Part shown: piece by piece, positions 27,195 through 36,586 of the stretch | How the letters are laid out: each line of letters starts with the position of its first letter | Numbering within the stretch: position 1 is the stretch's first letter | From: Nocardia sp. CDC159 | GTDB taxonomy: Bacteria; Actinomycetota; Actinomycetes; Mycobacteriales; Mycobacteriaceae | Reading direction: 5' to 3' | DNA: 64,000 bases | NCBI RefSeq assembly: GCF_023740735.1 | Contig: NZ_JAMRXH010000007.1 | Span: 1 to 64,000, forward strand | The notes under the pieces: model-generated | What the model saw: the letters and a program-made list of their open reading frames with translations, nothing else | What the model was told of the DNA's origin: nothing | Database searches by the model: none | Program-made: the position numbers and the translations under genes

Positions 27195-27485
27195 TCAGCA
27201 GCACCGATTGACGGGACTCCGATCGGCCGCCGCATGCCGCTCCCGCCAGTACTCCCGCTCACTGGGCACCGGACACCCCGGATGGTTGCGCCGAAGATGC
27301 TCCACATACCGCGCGTAATCCTGGCCCCCCAGAATCGAATTCACGTACCAGACCACGCCACGCGCGCCCCGCAACAGCGCGTGCGCGAGCCGCGCCCCGG
27401 CCCGCCCGCCCGCCCGCGCCGCGACAGCCGACCCGGTGCCGCCCCCAGTGGACGAACCCCCGGGGCCGGCACCGCTCCTCGTCAA
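27195..27485 (-). CDS. YbdD/YjiX-family small protein
   Basis: The conserved part is WYVNSILGGQDYARYVEHLRRNHPG, then SEREYWRERH, ending in RCC. This is the signature of the YbdD/YjiX (formerly DUF466) family, whose genes almost always follow cstA. The only near start in frame is TTG at 27485, overlapping the cstA stop (TTGA) and giving 96 residues with a Gly/Ala-rich N-terminus. Family members are about 65 residues, so translation may begin later. It probably assists CstA-type transporters. Confidence 0.8.
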   Translation of the reverse strand: MTRSGAGPGGSSTGGGTGSAVAARAGGRAGARLAHALLRGARGVVWYVNSILGGQDYARYVEHLRRNHPGCPVPSEREYWRERHAAADRSPVNRCC

Positions 27486-29776
27486 TCCGAGGCCACCGCG
27501 TGCGCGGCCCCCGGAATCCGCACCTTCCCGGATTTGGCCAGCTCGTCCCATTCTCGCTGCACCTCCTTCTCGGCCTTGGAGGCCAGGAAGCCCTTGGGGC
27601 CGAAGATCTTCGACGGCACCTCCGGGGATTCGGTGGTGGGGCCGCCGCCCTTGCGGAAGGCCTGGATGCACACGATCAGGCCGACCAGCGCGACGATCAG
27701 CACCAGCACCGCGAACACGATGGACAGGGTGCCCTGAATGAAGGTGTTGCGCACGACCTTGTCCATATCCGCCATGGTCTTCGCCGGAGCCAGCACCTTC
27801 CCGGCGTCCTGCGCGTCGCTGTAGATGCTGTGCTGCTTCCAGTAGCCGAGCTTGGGATCGGCGGAGAAGATCTTCTGCCAGGACGCGGTCATGGTGACCG
27901 TCAGATCCCAGATCAGCGGTAGCGCCGGAATCCACGCCCACTTGATCAGACCCTTCTTCACCACGATCACCAGCACCACGGTCAGCGCCACCGCGGCCAG
28001 CAGCTGATTGGCGATGCCGAACAGCGGATAGAGCGTGTAGATGCCGCCCAGCGGATCGGTCACACCCATGAGCAGCACCGAACCCCACGCCGCGACCACG
28101 AGGAACGAGCACAGCCAGGCACCCGGCAGCCACGATGGATCCTTGAACTTGCGGGCCGGTCCGCCCAGGTTGCCCAGGGTGTCCGACAGCATGAACCGCG
28201 CGACCCGGGTACCCGCGTCGATCGTGGTGAGGATGAACAGCGCCTCGAACATGATCGCGAAGTGGTACCAGAACGATTTGAGCGCGGTACCGCCGATGAA
28301 CTGGGCCATCACCTCGGCCATGCCGACCGCCAGCGTGGGCGCGCCGCCGGTGCGCGAGACGATGCTGGTTTCGCCGACCTCCTTGGCGGCCTGGTCCAAT
28401 TCGGCCCCGGTGATCGGCGGGCCGCCCAGCCCGAGCCCGTTGGTGTAGTTGGCTGCGCCCTCGGCCGTGCCGCCGGTCAGGCCCGCGCCCGCGTTCATCG
28501 CGAAGTACAGGTGCTGATCGAGAATGCTGGCCGCGATGATCGCCATGACCGCCACGAACGATTCCATCAGCATGCCGCCGTAGCCGATCATGCGCGCCTG
28601 GGCCTGCTTCTGCAGCAGCTTCGGCGTGGTGCCCGAGGAGACCAGTGAGTGGAAGCCCGACAGCGCGCCGCAGGCGATGGTGATGAACAGGAACGGGAAC
28701 AGGCTGCCCGCGAACGACGGGCCGCTGCTGTTGTGCGCGAATTGCGAGATCGCCGGGGCCTGCAGCACGGGCATGGTGACCACCACGCCGAGAGCCAGCA
28801 GCACGATGGTGCCGATCTTCATGAAGGTCGACAGATAGTCACGCGGCGCGAGCAGCAGCCACACCGGCAGCACCGAGGCGACGAAGCCGTAGCCGATCAG
28901 CAGCCAGGCGATGGTGGTGCCCGACAGGGTGAACATCTCATGGCCCCAACCGGATTCGGAGACCCAGCGACCGGAGACGATGGCCAGCATCAGCAGCGCG
29001 AAGCCGATCAGCGAGACCTCGCCGACCTTACCCGGCCGCATGTAGCGCAGGTACAGACCCATCAGCACCGCGATCGGAATGGTCATCGAAATCGAGAACA
29101 CACCCCACGGGCTGCCGCCGTGCAGCTGCCCATCCGCGCCCTTGGTCGCCGCCAGCGCGTTGACCACCACGATGCCCAGCACCGCCAGCAGGATCACCAT
29201 GATCACCAGCACGGCCAGCAGCGCCGCGACGCCGCCGACCGCGCCGAGTTCCTCGCGCGCCATCTGGCCGAGGCTGCGCCCGCGCCGCTTCGACGAGGCC
29301 CACAGCACCAGATAGTCCTGCACCGCACCGGCGAGCACGACGCCGATGACGATCCAGATCGTGCCCGGCAGATAGCCCATCTGCGCGGCAAGAACGGGAC
29401 CGACCAGCGGACCGGCGCCCGCGATCGCGGCGAAGTGGTGACCGAACAGGACCCGCCGATCCATCGGCATGTAGTCCTTGCCGTTCTCCAATTCCTCGGC
29501 GGGCGTGGCGACGTCGTCACGCGGCTTGGTGATCTTGTACTCGATCAGCCGGGCATAGAACTGGTAGGCGATGATGTAGGTGCACACCGCCGCGACGACG
29601 ATCCAGACCGCGTTGACGTTCTCGCCGCGGGCGATGGCCAGCACCGCCCAGGCGACCGCACCGAGTACCGCGATGACGAGGAAGATCGCCTTCTTCGCCG
29701 GTGTGATGCGCGAACGATCCACCACGCCCACGGGAGGTAGGTCGGGATCCGTTCGGAGGTATTCGATGGTCGCCAT
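27482..29776 (-). CDS. cstA: Carbon starvation protein CstA family transporter
   Basis: The 764-residue polytopic membrane protein has about 16-18 hydrophobic helices. Conserved blocks are HHFAAIAGAGPLVGPVLAAQ, GTIWIVIGVVLAGAVQDY and FHSLVSSGTTPKLL. CstA/BtsT/YjiY proteins take up peptides or pyruvate under nutrient limitation (known of the family). The C-terminal tail after the last helix is cytoplasmic and charged. Its gene is followed by ybdD with a 4-bp overlap and is divergent from a sugar ABC operon across about 300 bp. Confidence 0.95.
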   Translation of the reverse strand: MATIEYLRTDPDLPPVGVVDRSRITPAKKAIFLVIAVLGAVAWAVLAIARGENVNAVWIVVAAVCTYIIAYQFYARLIEYKITKPRDDVATPAEELENGKDYMPMDRRVLFGHHFAAIAGAGPLVGPVLAAQMGYLPGTIWIVIGVVLAGAVQDYLVLWASSKRRGRSLGQMAREELGAVGGVAALLAVLVIMVILLAVLGIVVVNALAATKGADGQLHGGSPWGVFSISMTIPIAVLMGLYLRYMRPGKVGEVSLIGFALLMLAIVSGRWVSESGWGHEMFTLSGTTIAWLLIGYGFVASVLPVWLLLAPRDYLSTFMKIGTIVLLALGVVVTMPVLQAPAISQFAHNSSGPSFAGSLFPFLFITIACGALSGFHSLVSSGTTPKLLQKQAQARMIGYGGMLMESFVAVMAIIAASILDQHLYFAMNAGAGLTGGTAEGAANYTNGLGLGGPPITGAELDQAAKEVGETSIVSRTGGAPTLAVGMAEVMAQFIGGTALKSFWYHFAIMFEALFILTTIDAGTRVARFMLSDTLGNLGGPARKFKDPSWLPGAWLCSFLVVAAWGSVLLMGVTDPLGGIYTLYPLFGIANQLLAAVALTVVLVIVVKKGLIKWAWIPALPLIWDLTVTMTASWQKIFSADPKLGYWKQHSIYSDAQDAGKVLAPAKTMADMDKVVRNTFIQGTLSIVFAVLVLIVALVGLIVCIQAFRKGGGPTTESPEVPSKIFGPKGFLASKAEKEVQREWDELAKSGKVRIPGAAHAVASD

Positions 29777-30074
29777 GCGAGCTACCCTCCCGTATATCTA
29801 GCTAGGTCTTGCGGAAACGGACACAACGTAGCCGAACCGACGCGCGTGCGGGTCCGACTTGACCAAGTCCGAACATTCGGTCTGTATGGTCGCACGCCCA
29901 TCTCACATGTTGCACATCACTTTCTCAAATTCTGGAATCGGGCACGGGGGTGGATCGCCGATGCCCGCGTGTTGCCGGTCTTCTCTTCCCATCCTGCGTA
30001 TGCTGCGGTGCCGGTACGCGGCGCTATTGCCGCGCCCGCCGCTGTCCTGGTAGTCGTCGCGGAGGGAGGTCATC
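29777..30074. promoter_or_regulatory. Divergent promoter region of cstA and the sugar ABC operon
   Basis: This gap should hold both promoters. Towards cstA a further TAGCTA (29809-29814) sits beside a -10-like GATATA on the minus strand. Towards the ABC operon there is a -10-like TATGCT near 30000. A short palindrome CCGAA-CA-TTCGG lies near 29870. No ORF is convincing here. Confidence 0.35.
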
Positions 30075-31364
30075 GTGCATCGCCGGACGTTGCTCGGAGC
30101 GATGGTGGCCGCACCGTTGCTGTCCGCCGGTTGCGGGGCCGAGGACGACGCGCTGACCTTCTTCTTCCAGGCCCGTCCGGAGGAGGCGCGGGCCCGGCTG
30201 CGCATCATCGACGAGTTCCGCAAACGCCACCCGGGCATCGCGATTCGCACCATCATGTCCGGACCCGACCCGCTGCAGCAGATGCTGACCTACTGCGCGG
30301 GCGGCAAATGCCCGGATGTGTTGATGGCCTGGGAACTGCTGTACGCGGGCCTGGCCGAACGTGGGGTACTGCTGGACCTGCGCACCCTGCTCGGGCGCGA
30401 ACCCGGCTACGCCGCGGCCCTGCGCGCGGACAGCTACGCACCGCTCTACGGCACCTTCGGCTACGGCGGCGGCCAGTACGCGCTGCCCGAACAGTGGTCC
30501 GGAGTGTTCCTCTACTACAACCGGAAGTCGTTCGAGCGGGCCGGTATTCGCGCGCCGCGGCGCTGGGACGAGGCCTGGAGCTATGCCGAATTCCGCGCTG
30601 CCGCCCAGGCACTGACCCACCGCGACCAGAGCGGCCGGGTGCGGCAGTGGGGTTTCGTCGACGGCTGGGTGCCGAGCTATTCGGCGGCCTGCTTCGGCAT
30701 GAACAACGGCGCCGAATGGTTCAGCCCGCCGATCGCGCCGGTCCGCACCAATATCGGCGATCCGCGCTTCGCCGAGGGCGTACAGTTCTACGCCGACCTG
30801 GCCCTGCGCGATCGGGTCGCGCCCACTATCGCCGACCGGCAATCGGTTTCGGCCTACGACCTGTTCGCCAGCGGGCGGGCGGGGATGCTGCTGGGTGGGC
30901 ACTGGTTGTATTCGGAATTCGCCGACAGCGACGGACTCGACTTCGACGTGACGGTGCTGCCGGTGGGACCGCACGGCGGTCCGGGGGCGATCACCGATGT
31001 CGGGTGTACCGGCCTGGCCATCGCCGCCGCCAGCCCGCGCCGCGAAAAGGCTTGGGAATTCCTCAAATTCGCCACGGGCCCGGAGGGGCAGGCGATCATC
31101 GCCGCATCCGGACTGTTCGTCCCGGTGCTGCGTTCGGCCATGCACTCGCCCGGCTTCGCCCGGGCCCACGAGCGCATCGGCAATCTCGCGGTGTTCACCG
31201 AGGGGCCCGATCACTCCCGCCCGCTGGCCATCACGCCCGCCTGGGGCAAGGTGGACGCCCTGCTGTCCCGGCACTGCAATCGGGTGCTGCGCGGGGCCGC
31301 CACGGCCGATTCCCTGGCGGATGCGGCCGCCGATGTCGATGTGCTGCTGCGGGAGCGGGTGTGA
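30075..31364 (+). CDS. ABC transporter substrate-binding lipoprotein (sugar type)
   Basis: The 429-residue extracellular binding protein belongs to the carbohydrate (MalE/UgpB-like) family. The signal has twin arginines (HRRTLL) and a lipobox LLSAGC with Cys at residue 20, suggesting a Tat-exported lipoprotein. Typical motifs follow: IIDEFRKRHPGIAI, then PEQWSGVFLYYNRKSFERAGI, and GGHWLYSEF. The ligand is unknown; a sugar or glycerophosphodiester is likely. GGGAGG precedes the GTG. The stop overlaps the first permease (GTGA). Confidence 0.92.
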   Translation: MHRRTLLGAMVAAPLLSAGCGAEDDALTFFFQARPEEARARLRIIDEFRKRHPGIAIRTIMSGPDPLQQMLTYCAGGKCPDVLMAWELLYAGLAERGVLLDLRTLLGREPGYAAALRADSYAPLYGTFGYGGGQYALPEQWSGVFLYYNRKSFERAGIRAPRRWDEAWSYAEFRAAAQALTHRDQSGRVRQWGFVDGWVPSYSAACFGMNNGAEWFSPPIAPVRTNIGDPRFAEGVQFYADLALRDRVAPTIADRQSVSAYDLFASGRAGMLLGGHWLYSEFADSDGLDFDVTVLPVGPHGGPGAITDVGCTGLAIAAASPRREKAWEFLKFATGPEGQAIIAASGLFVPVLRSAMHSPGFARAHERIGNLAVFTEGPDHSRPLAITPAWGKVDALLSRHCNRVLRGAATADSLADAAADVDVLLRERV

Positions 31365-32425
31365 GCGGCCGCATGCGAGCCGCCCGAGATGGCGCGTGGT
31401 CGTCGGCGGGTGCGGGTTCGCGCGCACGGCGGTCGGACGTCGTCGCGGCGGCGCGATCGCGGCGGGGTTTGTCGGGCGCGGTGTCGGAGGCTCGGCGGAG
31501 CGGCTCGACCGTCGGTGCGGTGCCGGAACCTCGGCGGCGCCGATCGGCCCTGGCGCGGCGGCGGGCGCGGGCGGGTGTCGGCTTCGTCGCGCCGAATCTG
31601 GCGGCGGTCGCGGTGTTCATGCTGTTCCCGCTCAGTTTTTCGCTCTATCTGAGCTTCCAGCACTGGGATCTGTTCCGACCCATGCGATTCGCCGGCCTCG
31701 GAAACTATCGGCAGTTGCTCGGCGATCCGCTGTTCTACATCGCCCTGCGCAATACGGCGGTGTTCACCGTGCTGACGCTGGTACCGACGGTGGCGATCAG
31801 CCTCGGCGTGGCGGTCGCGTTGAACCGGAAACTGCGGGGGATAGGGCTGTTTCGCACCCTGGCGTTCCTGCCGCTGGTGGCCTCGACGGTGGCGATGGCG
31901 GTGGTGTGGCGGTTCCTGCTCACCACCGACGACGGGCTGGTGAATCTGCTGCTGGGCTGGTTCGGGGTGAAACCCGTGCCGTGGCTGACCGACCCGGCGT
32001 GGGCGCTGCTGTCGCTGAGCCTGGTGACGGTGTGGAAGAGCGTGCCGTTCGCCACGGTCGTGCTGTTGGCCGCCATGCAGGGGATTCCGGTAACGCTCTA
32101 CGAGGCGGCGCGGATCGACGGGGCGGGTGCGTGGCGGCGCTTCCGCTCGATCACCGTCCCGCTGATTCGCGGCGCGCTGTCGTTCGTCTTCGTCATCACG
32201 ATCATCAACACCGTGCAGGCGTTCGATCAGGCCTATGCGCTCACCGACGGCAACGGCGGGCCGGACACCGCCACCTACGTGCTGGGAATCATGTTGTTCC
32301 AAAATGCCTTTCGCTTCTACGAGGTCGGCTACGCCGCCGCGCTGGCCTGGGTGATATTCGCACTGCTGCTGGTCTTGACGCTGATCCAACTGTGGTTGTC
32401 GCGCCGGGAGACCGAGCCGTGGTGA
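31361..32425 (+). CDS. ABC transporter permease, MalF/UgpA type
   Basis: The 354-residue permease has six transmembrane helices starting near residue 75 and the EAA loop EAARIDGAGAWRRFRSITVP that docks the ATPase. The first about 65 residues are Arg/Ala/Ser-rich and not conserved-looking. The true start may lie downstream of GTG 31361, although that codon overlaps the binding-protein stop in the usual coupled way (ATG 31373 is another option). Stop and next start overlap by 4 bp. Confidence 0.88.
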   Translation: MSGRMRAARDGAWSSAGAGSRARRSDVVAAARSRRGLSGAVSEARRSGSTVGAVPEPRRRRSALARRRARAGVGFVAPNLAAVAVFMLFPLSFSLYLSFQHWDLFRPMRFAGLGNYRQLLGDPLFYIALRNTAVFTVLTLVPTVAISLGVAVALNRKLRGIGLFRTLAFLPLVASTVAMAVVWRFLLTTDDGLVNLLLGWFGVKPVPWLTDPAWALLSLSLVTVWKSVPFATVVLLAAMQGIPVTLYEAARIDGAGAWRRFRSITVPLIRGALSFVFVITIINTVQAFDQAYALTDGNGGPDTATYVLGIMLFQNAFRFYEVGYAAALAWVIFALLLVLTLIQLWLSRRETEPW

Positions 32426-33261
32426 CCGAGCGGGCGATCCTCGGGCGCACGCTGCGCGGGTTGGCGATCTACGCGGTGCTGGTGCTCATCGCCTGGTGCG
32501 CGGTCGGGCCGATCCTCTGGGCGCTGTCGGCCTCGCTGAAAGGCCGTGGGGCGGTGAGCGATCCGGCCCCGATCCCGCAACATCCGCAGTGGTCCAACTA
32601 CGGCCGGGTATTCGAACTGCTGCCGCTGGGCCGGATGCTGCTCAACACCGCGATCTACGCCGGATGTGTCACCGCGGGGCAGGTGTTCTTCTGCTCGCTG
32701 GCCGGATACGCGTTCGCGCGCCTGCGTTTTCCGGGCCGCGAGGCGCTGTTCCTGGCGTATCTGGCGACCCTGATGGTTCCGCTGACCGTGACGGTCCTGC
32801 CGCAGTTCCTGCTCATGCGGGCCTTCGGCTGGGTGGACACGCCCTGGGCAATTATCGTCCCGGGCCTGTTCGGCTCGGCCTTCGGCACATATCTCATGCG
32901 GCAGTTCTTCCGCACGCTGCCAGCGGAACTCGAGGAGGCCGCCATCCTCGACGGCTGCGGCACCTGGCAGGTCTTCTGGCGCGTCCTGCTCCCGCACGCC
33001 CGCCCCGCGGTCATGGTGCTGGCGGTGCTCACCTGGATCTCGGTCTGGAACGATTTCCTCTGGCCGCTGGTGATGATCCAGCGCAACGACATCGCCACCG
33101 TCACCCTGGGCCTGGTCCGCCTGCAGGGGCAGTATCACACCCAGTGGCCGATTCTCATGGCCGCCGCACTGCTGGTGCTCGCGCCGCTGCTGGTGGTGTA
33201 CGCCCTGGCCCAGCGGGCGTTCGTGCGCGGTATCGCGCAGTCGGGGCTGGGCGGGCGGTGA
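32422..33261 (+). CDS. ABC transporter permease, MalG/UgpE type
   Basis: The 279-residue permease has six helices, the EAA loop EEAAILDGCGTWQVFWRVLLP and the typical NDFLWPLVMI segment. It pairs with the preceding permease to form the channel. The start is GTG 32422 overlapping the upstream stop, or GTG one codon earlier. No ATP-binding subunit follows; the next gene converges four bases later. The importer probably borrows a shared ATPase of the MsiK/UgpC type, as is known for many actinobacterial sugar importers. Confidence 0.92.
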   Translation: MTERAILGRTLRGLAIYAVLVLIAWCAVGPILWALSASLKGRGAVSDPAPIPQHPQWSNYGRVFELLPLGRMLLNTAIYAGCVTAGQVFFCSLAGYAFARLRFPGREALFLAYLATLMVPLTVTVLPQFLLMRAFGWVDTPWAIIVPGLFGSAFGTYLMRQFFRTLPAELEEAAILDGCGTWQVFWRVLLPHARPAVMVLAVLTWISVWNDFLWPLVMIQRNDIATVTLGLVRLQGQYHTQWPILMAAALLVLAPLLVVYALAQRAFVRGIAQSGLGGR

Positions 33262-33265
33262 GCGG

Positions 33266-34708
33266 TCAACCGCCCTGCGGGCCCGGCAGATTCGGCAGAT
33301 CGTTCGGGTTGGTGCGCAGCGCCGCCTCGTAGGCGTAGGCCAGCTGGTCGCGGGCCCGCAGGGTGTCGGGATGAGCCGGACCCAGCAGACGTTCGCGGTC
33401 CGCCGCGGTGCGGGCGTAGGCCTCGACCGCCTCGCGGTACCTGCCCGTCTCGTGATAGACGAAGGCCAGGTTGTTGCGGGCGATCTGGGTGCTGGGGTGG
33501 TCCGCGCCCAGCGCGCGTTCACGGTAGGCGAGAACCCGTTCGTAGAGTTCGACGGCCTCGGCGGCGCGGTCCACGCGCGGCAGCACGTAGGCGAGGTTGT
33601 CGCAGGCCCGGATGGTGACCGGATGGTCCGCGCCCAGCGCGCGTTCGCTGCCGCTCAGCGCGCGGCGGCAGAGCTCAACGGCCTCGGCCAGGCGTCCCGC
33701 GGCGACATGGTCGTCGGCCAGGTTGCCGAGTGCGTCGATGGTGTCGGGATGATCCGAGCCCTGGGTTCGTTCCCGGGCGGCCAGAATGCGCTCGTTCAGA
33801 TCGATGGCCTCGTCGGTGCGATCCGCCGCGCGGAAGGCCGCGGCCAGGCATTCGGCGGTGACCAGCGTGGTCGGGTGGTCCGCGCCGAGGATCCGCTCGC
33901 TGTCGGCCAGGGTGCGGCCGAACAGCTCGATGGACTCGGGCAGGCGGTCGGCCTCGCGATAGGCGAGTGCGAGATTGTGGCGGGCGGCGAGGGTATCCGG
34001 ATGTTCGGCGCCGAAGGCCTGTTCACTGTCGGCGACGGTCCGTTCGTACAGTTCCACCGCCTCGCTCATGCGACCGGCGTTGCGGTAGGTGCGGGCCAGA
34101 TTGGCGCGCAGGCCGAGCGTATCGCGATCGTGTGGACCGAAGGTGGCCGCGCAGTCGGCGACCACGCGTTCGTACAGGTCGATCGCCTCGGTGAGCTGTC
34201 CGGACTCGCGGTACACGCGCGCGAGATCGCCCGCCGAACTCAGCGTGTCGCGATGCAGCGGGCCGAGGGTGCGCTCGCGGTCGGCCAGCAGGCGCGCGTA
34301 GAGCGCGACGACCTCGGCTCGGTGATCGGTCCGGGTGGTCGATTCGTCCTGTGCGGGTTCGGGATCCGGATACGGCTGCGTCGGCCGGGACGGGGCCGCG
34401 GCCGGTGACCGCGCCGCCTCCGGGAGTTCGGCACCCGGCCGGGCGGGACCCGGCGAGAGGGTGAGCTTCACTGTGTGCCTGGCGGTTTCGTCGGCCGCCG
34501 CGCCGCCCGAACCGGCGACCCACAGTCGCGGGCGCCCCTGGTCGATGCCGATCGTCAGGCCGACGGTCAGTTCCACCGCGCGCGGTTCCAGTACCGGTCC
34601 GCCACCGCCGCTCGCCTGGTCGGCCGCGGCGCCCAGCTGCCGGGACAGCTCGGAAAGCGCCTGCGCCAACAAAACTCGTTCCGGTGGCGACCCTGAGGTG
34701 TCCGCCAT
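33266..34708 (-). CDS. Trypco2-domain protein with tetratricopeptide repeats
   Basis: The 480-residue protein has two parts. Residues about 8-95 (LLAQALSELSRQLGAAADQA, then VELTVGLTIGID and ARHTVKLTLSP) resemble the trypsin-co-occurring domain 2 (trypco2). That domain is known from actinobacterial NTP-dependent conflict systems. After a Pro-rich linker (about 100-135) come seven to eight 42-residue TPRs of kinesin-light-chain type (each with A/G-HPDTL...NLA...Y...GR...EAVELYER). There is no NB-ARC or enzymatic domain, so it looks like a sensor or adaptor. ATG 34708 has AAAGGGGG upstream. Confidence 0.75.
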   Translation of the reverse strand: MADTSGSPPERVLLAQALSELSRQLGAAADQASGGGGPVLEPRAVELTVGLTIGIDQGRPRLWVAGSGGAAADETARHTVKLTLSPGPARPGAELPEAARSPAAAPSRPTQPYPDPEPAQDESTTRTDHRAEVVALYARLLADRERTLGPLHRDTLSSAGDLARVYRESGQLTEAIDLYERVVADCAATFGPHDRDTLGLRANLARTYRNAGRMSEAVELYERTVADSEQAFGAEHPDTLAARHNLALAYREADRLPESIELFGRTLADSERILGADHPTTLVTAECLAAAFRAADRTDEAIDLNERILAARERTQGSDHPDTIDALGNLADDHVAAGRLAEAVELCRRALSGSERALGADHPVTIRACDNLAYVLPRVDRAAEAVELYERVLAYRERALGADHPSTQIARNNLAFVYHETGRYREAVEAYARTAADRERLLGPAHPDTLRARDQLAYAYEAALRTNPNDLPNLPGPQGG

Positions 34709-34847
34709 CACCGTCCCCCTTTCGAACCCGCGATCACACCTGCGCCGTGACCGTCGTCTCGATCGTAAGTCCCGGCGGTGACAGGAGTTGTCGGTGCGTG
34801 CGCATAGGCTGTGTGCGACAAGGAAACACGGTGAAAGGCACGACCCG

Positions 34848-35471
34848 ATGAGCACCATCCCGCAGACCGCCGCCGATCCGGCCGCCGCCCTGGCCTCCGT
34901 CTGGCGCGGGGTCCTCGTCGATGCGCACCGGGCGCTGGTCGATGTGGTCTCCGGTATCGGTGTGGATCAGTGGCAGTTGCCGACGCCGTGTTCGGAGTGG
35001 ACGGTCACGCAGGTGATCCAGCACGCGGCGGCCGATCAGCGCCTGTACGCGCATGCGCTCGGGGTGGGCGGCGGGCCCGACTACGACCCGTTCGCGCCCT
35101 CGGGCACCATCGACGGCCAGGCGGCCACTCTGATCGCCACCGCCGTCGACGAGGCGGCCGCGGCGTGGGGAAGCGTCGGCGAGGACACCGCGACGGTGCC
35201 GACCCCGCTGCCGCACGGTGAGCTGCCCACCCCGGTGGCGGCCGTGATGTGCGGTCTGGACGCGGCCGTGCACGCCTGGGACATCGCCGTCGCGACCGGA
35301 CAGCGCTCGCCGCTGACCGAGGAACTCGCCACGGTGTTCCTCATCGCGGCGACCGGGCTGGTCGACCCGTTGCGGCAGTTCGGCGTGTTCGCCGCGGCGC
35401 TGGACACCGAGGCGGACGCCACCGCGGTCGAGCGGCTGCTGCGCTACCTGGGTCGCAATCCGCGGCCCTGA
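34848..35471 (+). CDS. TIGR03086-family (mycothiol-dependent, DinB-like) protein
   Basis: The 207-residue protein has the maleylpyruvate-isomerase N-terminal/DinB-like core: QWQLPTPCSEWTVTQVIQHAAADQ with the metal His, VMCGLDAAVHAWDIAVATGQ in the middle and FGVFAAALD at the end. These family members bind a metal and probably use mycothiol. The substrate is unknown. ATG 34848 is chosen from the GAAAGG upstream and because the preceding in-frame part is not conserved-looking. Confidence 0.85.
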   Translation: MSTIPQTAADPAAALASVWRGVLVDAHRALVDVVSGIGVDQWQLPTPCSEWTVTQVIQHAAADQRLYAHALGVGGGPDYDPFAPSGTIDGQAATLIATAVDEAAAAWGSVGEDTATVPTPLPHGELPTPVAAVMCGLDAAVHAWDIAVATGQRSPLTEELATVFLIAATGLVDPLRQFGVFAAALDTEADATAVERLLRYLGRNPRP

Positions 35472-35497
35472 TCGCGGCCGCGTAGACTCTTGCTCTC

Positions 35498-36577
35498 GTG
35501 AGTCTCACCCTCGGAATCGTCGGCCTACCCAATGTCGGAAAGTCGACGCTGTTCAACGCGCTGACCAAGAACGACGTGCTGGCGGCGAACTACCCGTTCG
35601 CGACCATCGAGCCGAACGTCGGCGTGGTGCCGCTGCCGGATCCGAGGCTGGCCAAGCTCGCCGAGATCTTCAACTCCGAGCGGATCGTCCCCGCGACGGT
35701 GTCGTTCGTCGATATCGCGGGCATTGTGAAGGGTGCGTCGGAGGGCGCCGGGCTGGGCAACAAGTTCCTGGCCAACATCCGTGAGGCCGACGCGATTTGC
35801 CAGGTGGTGCGCGTATTCGCCGATGACGACGTGGTCCACGTCGACGGCCGCGTCGATCCGCTGGCCGATATCGAGGTGATCGAGACCGAGCTGATCCTCG
35901 CCGATCTGCAGACCCTGGAGAAGGCCGTCCCGCGGTTGGAGAAGGAAGCCAAGGTCAAGAAGGACCGCAAACCGGCCTACGACGCCGCCAAGGCCGCCCA
36001 GGACATCCTCAACGACGGCAAGACCCTGTTCTCCGTGCGCGACCAGCTCGACACAGACCTGCTGCGCGAGCTGTCGCTGCTGACCATCAAGCCGTTCCTC
36101 TACGTCTTCAACGCCGACGAGTCCGTCCTCACCGACGAGACCAAACTCGCCGAGCTGCGGGCCGCGGTGGCCCCCGCCGACGCGGTCTTCCTCGACGCCA
36201 AGGTGGAGGCCGAACTGCTGGAACTGGACGAGGAATCGGCCCGCGAACTCCTCGAATCCATCGGCCAATCCGAACCCGGCCTACACGCCCTGGCCCGAGC
36301 CGGCTTCCACACCCTGGGCCTGCAGACCTACCTCACCGCGGGCCCCAAGGAGGCCCGCGCCTGGACCATCCACCAGGGCGACACCGCCCCCAAGGCCGCC
36401 GGCGTCATCCACACCGACTTCGAACGCGGTTTCATCAAGGCCGAAATCGTCGCCTTCGACGACCTCGTCGAGGCCGGCTCGATGGCCGCGGCGAAGGCCG
36501 CGGGGAAGGTGCGGATGGAGGGGAAGGATTACGTCATGAGCGATGGGGACGTGGTCGAGTTCCGGTTCAACGTCTAG
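35498..36577 (+). CDS. ychF: Redox-regulated ATPase YchF/EngD
   Basis: The 359-residue universally conserved Obg-family P-loop protein has G1 GLPNVGKST at 8-16 and G3 DIAGIVKGASEGAGLGN near 70. The G4 position is NADES instead of NKxD, which explains the known ATP preference of YchF. A coiled helical domain and a C-terminal TGS domain follow. It binds ribosomes and negatively affects the oxidative-stress response. GTG start is 26 bp after the previous stop. It corresponds to Rv1112, which in M. tuberculosis is close to lytB2. Confidence 0.97.
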   Translation: MSLTLGIVGLPNVGKSTLFNALTKNDVLAANYPFATIEPNVGVVPLPDPRLAKLAEIFNSERIVPATVSFVDIAGIVKGASEGAGLGNKFLANIREADAICQVVRVFADDDVVHVDGRVDPLADIEVIETELILADLQTLEKAVPRLEKEAKVKKDRKPAYDAAKAAQDILNDGKTLFSVRDQLDTDLLRELSLLTIKPFLYVFNADESVLTDETKLAELRAAVAPADAVFLDAKVEAELLELDEESARELLESIGQSEPGLHALARAGFHTLGLQTYLTAGPKEARAWTIHQGDTAPKAAGVIHTDFERGFIKAEIVAFDDLVEAGSMAAAKAAGKVRMEGKDYVMSDGDVVEFRFNV

Positions 36578-36586
36578 GCCGTCTCC

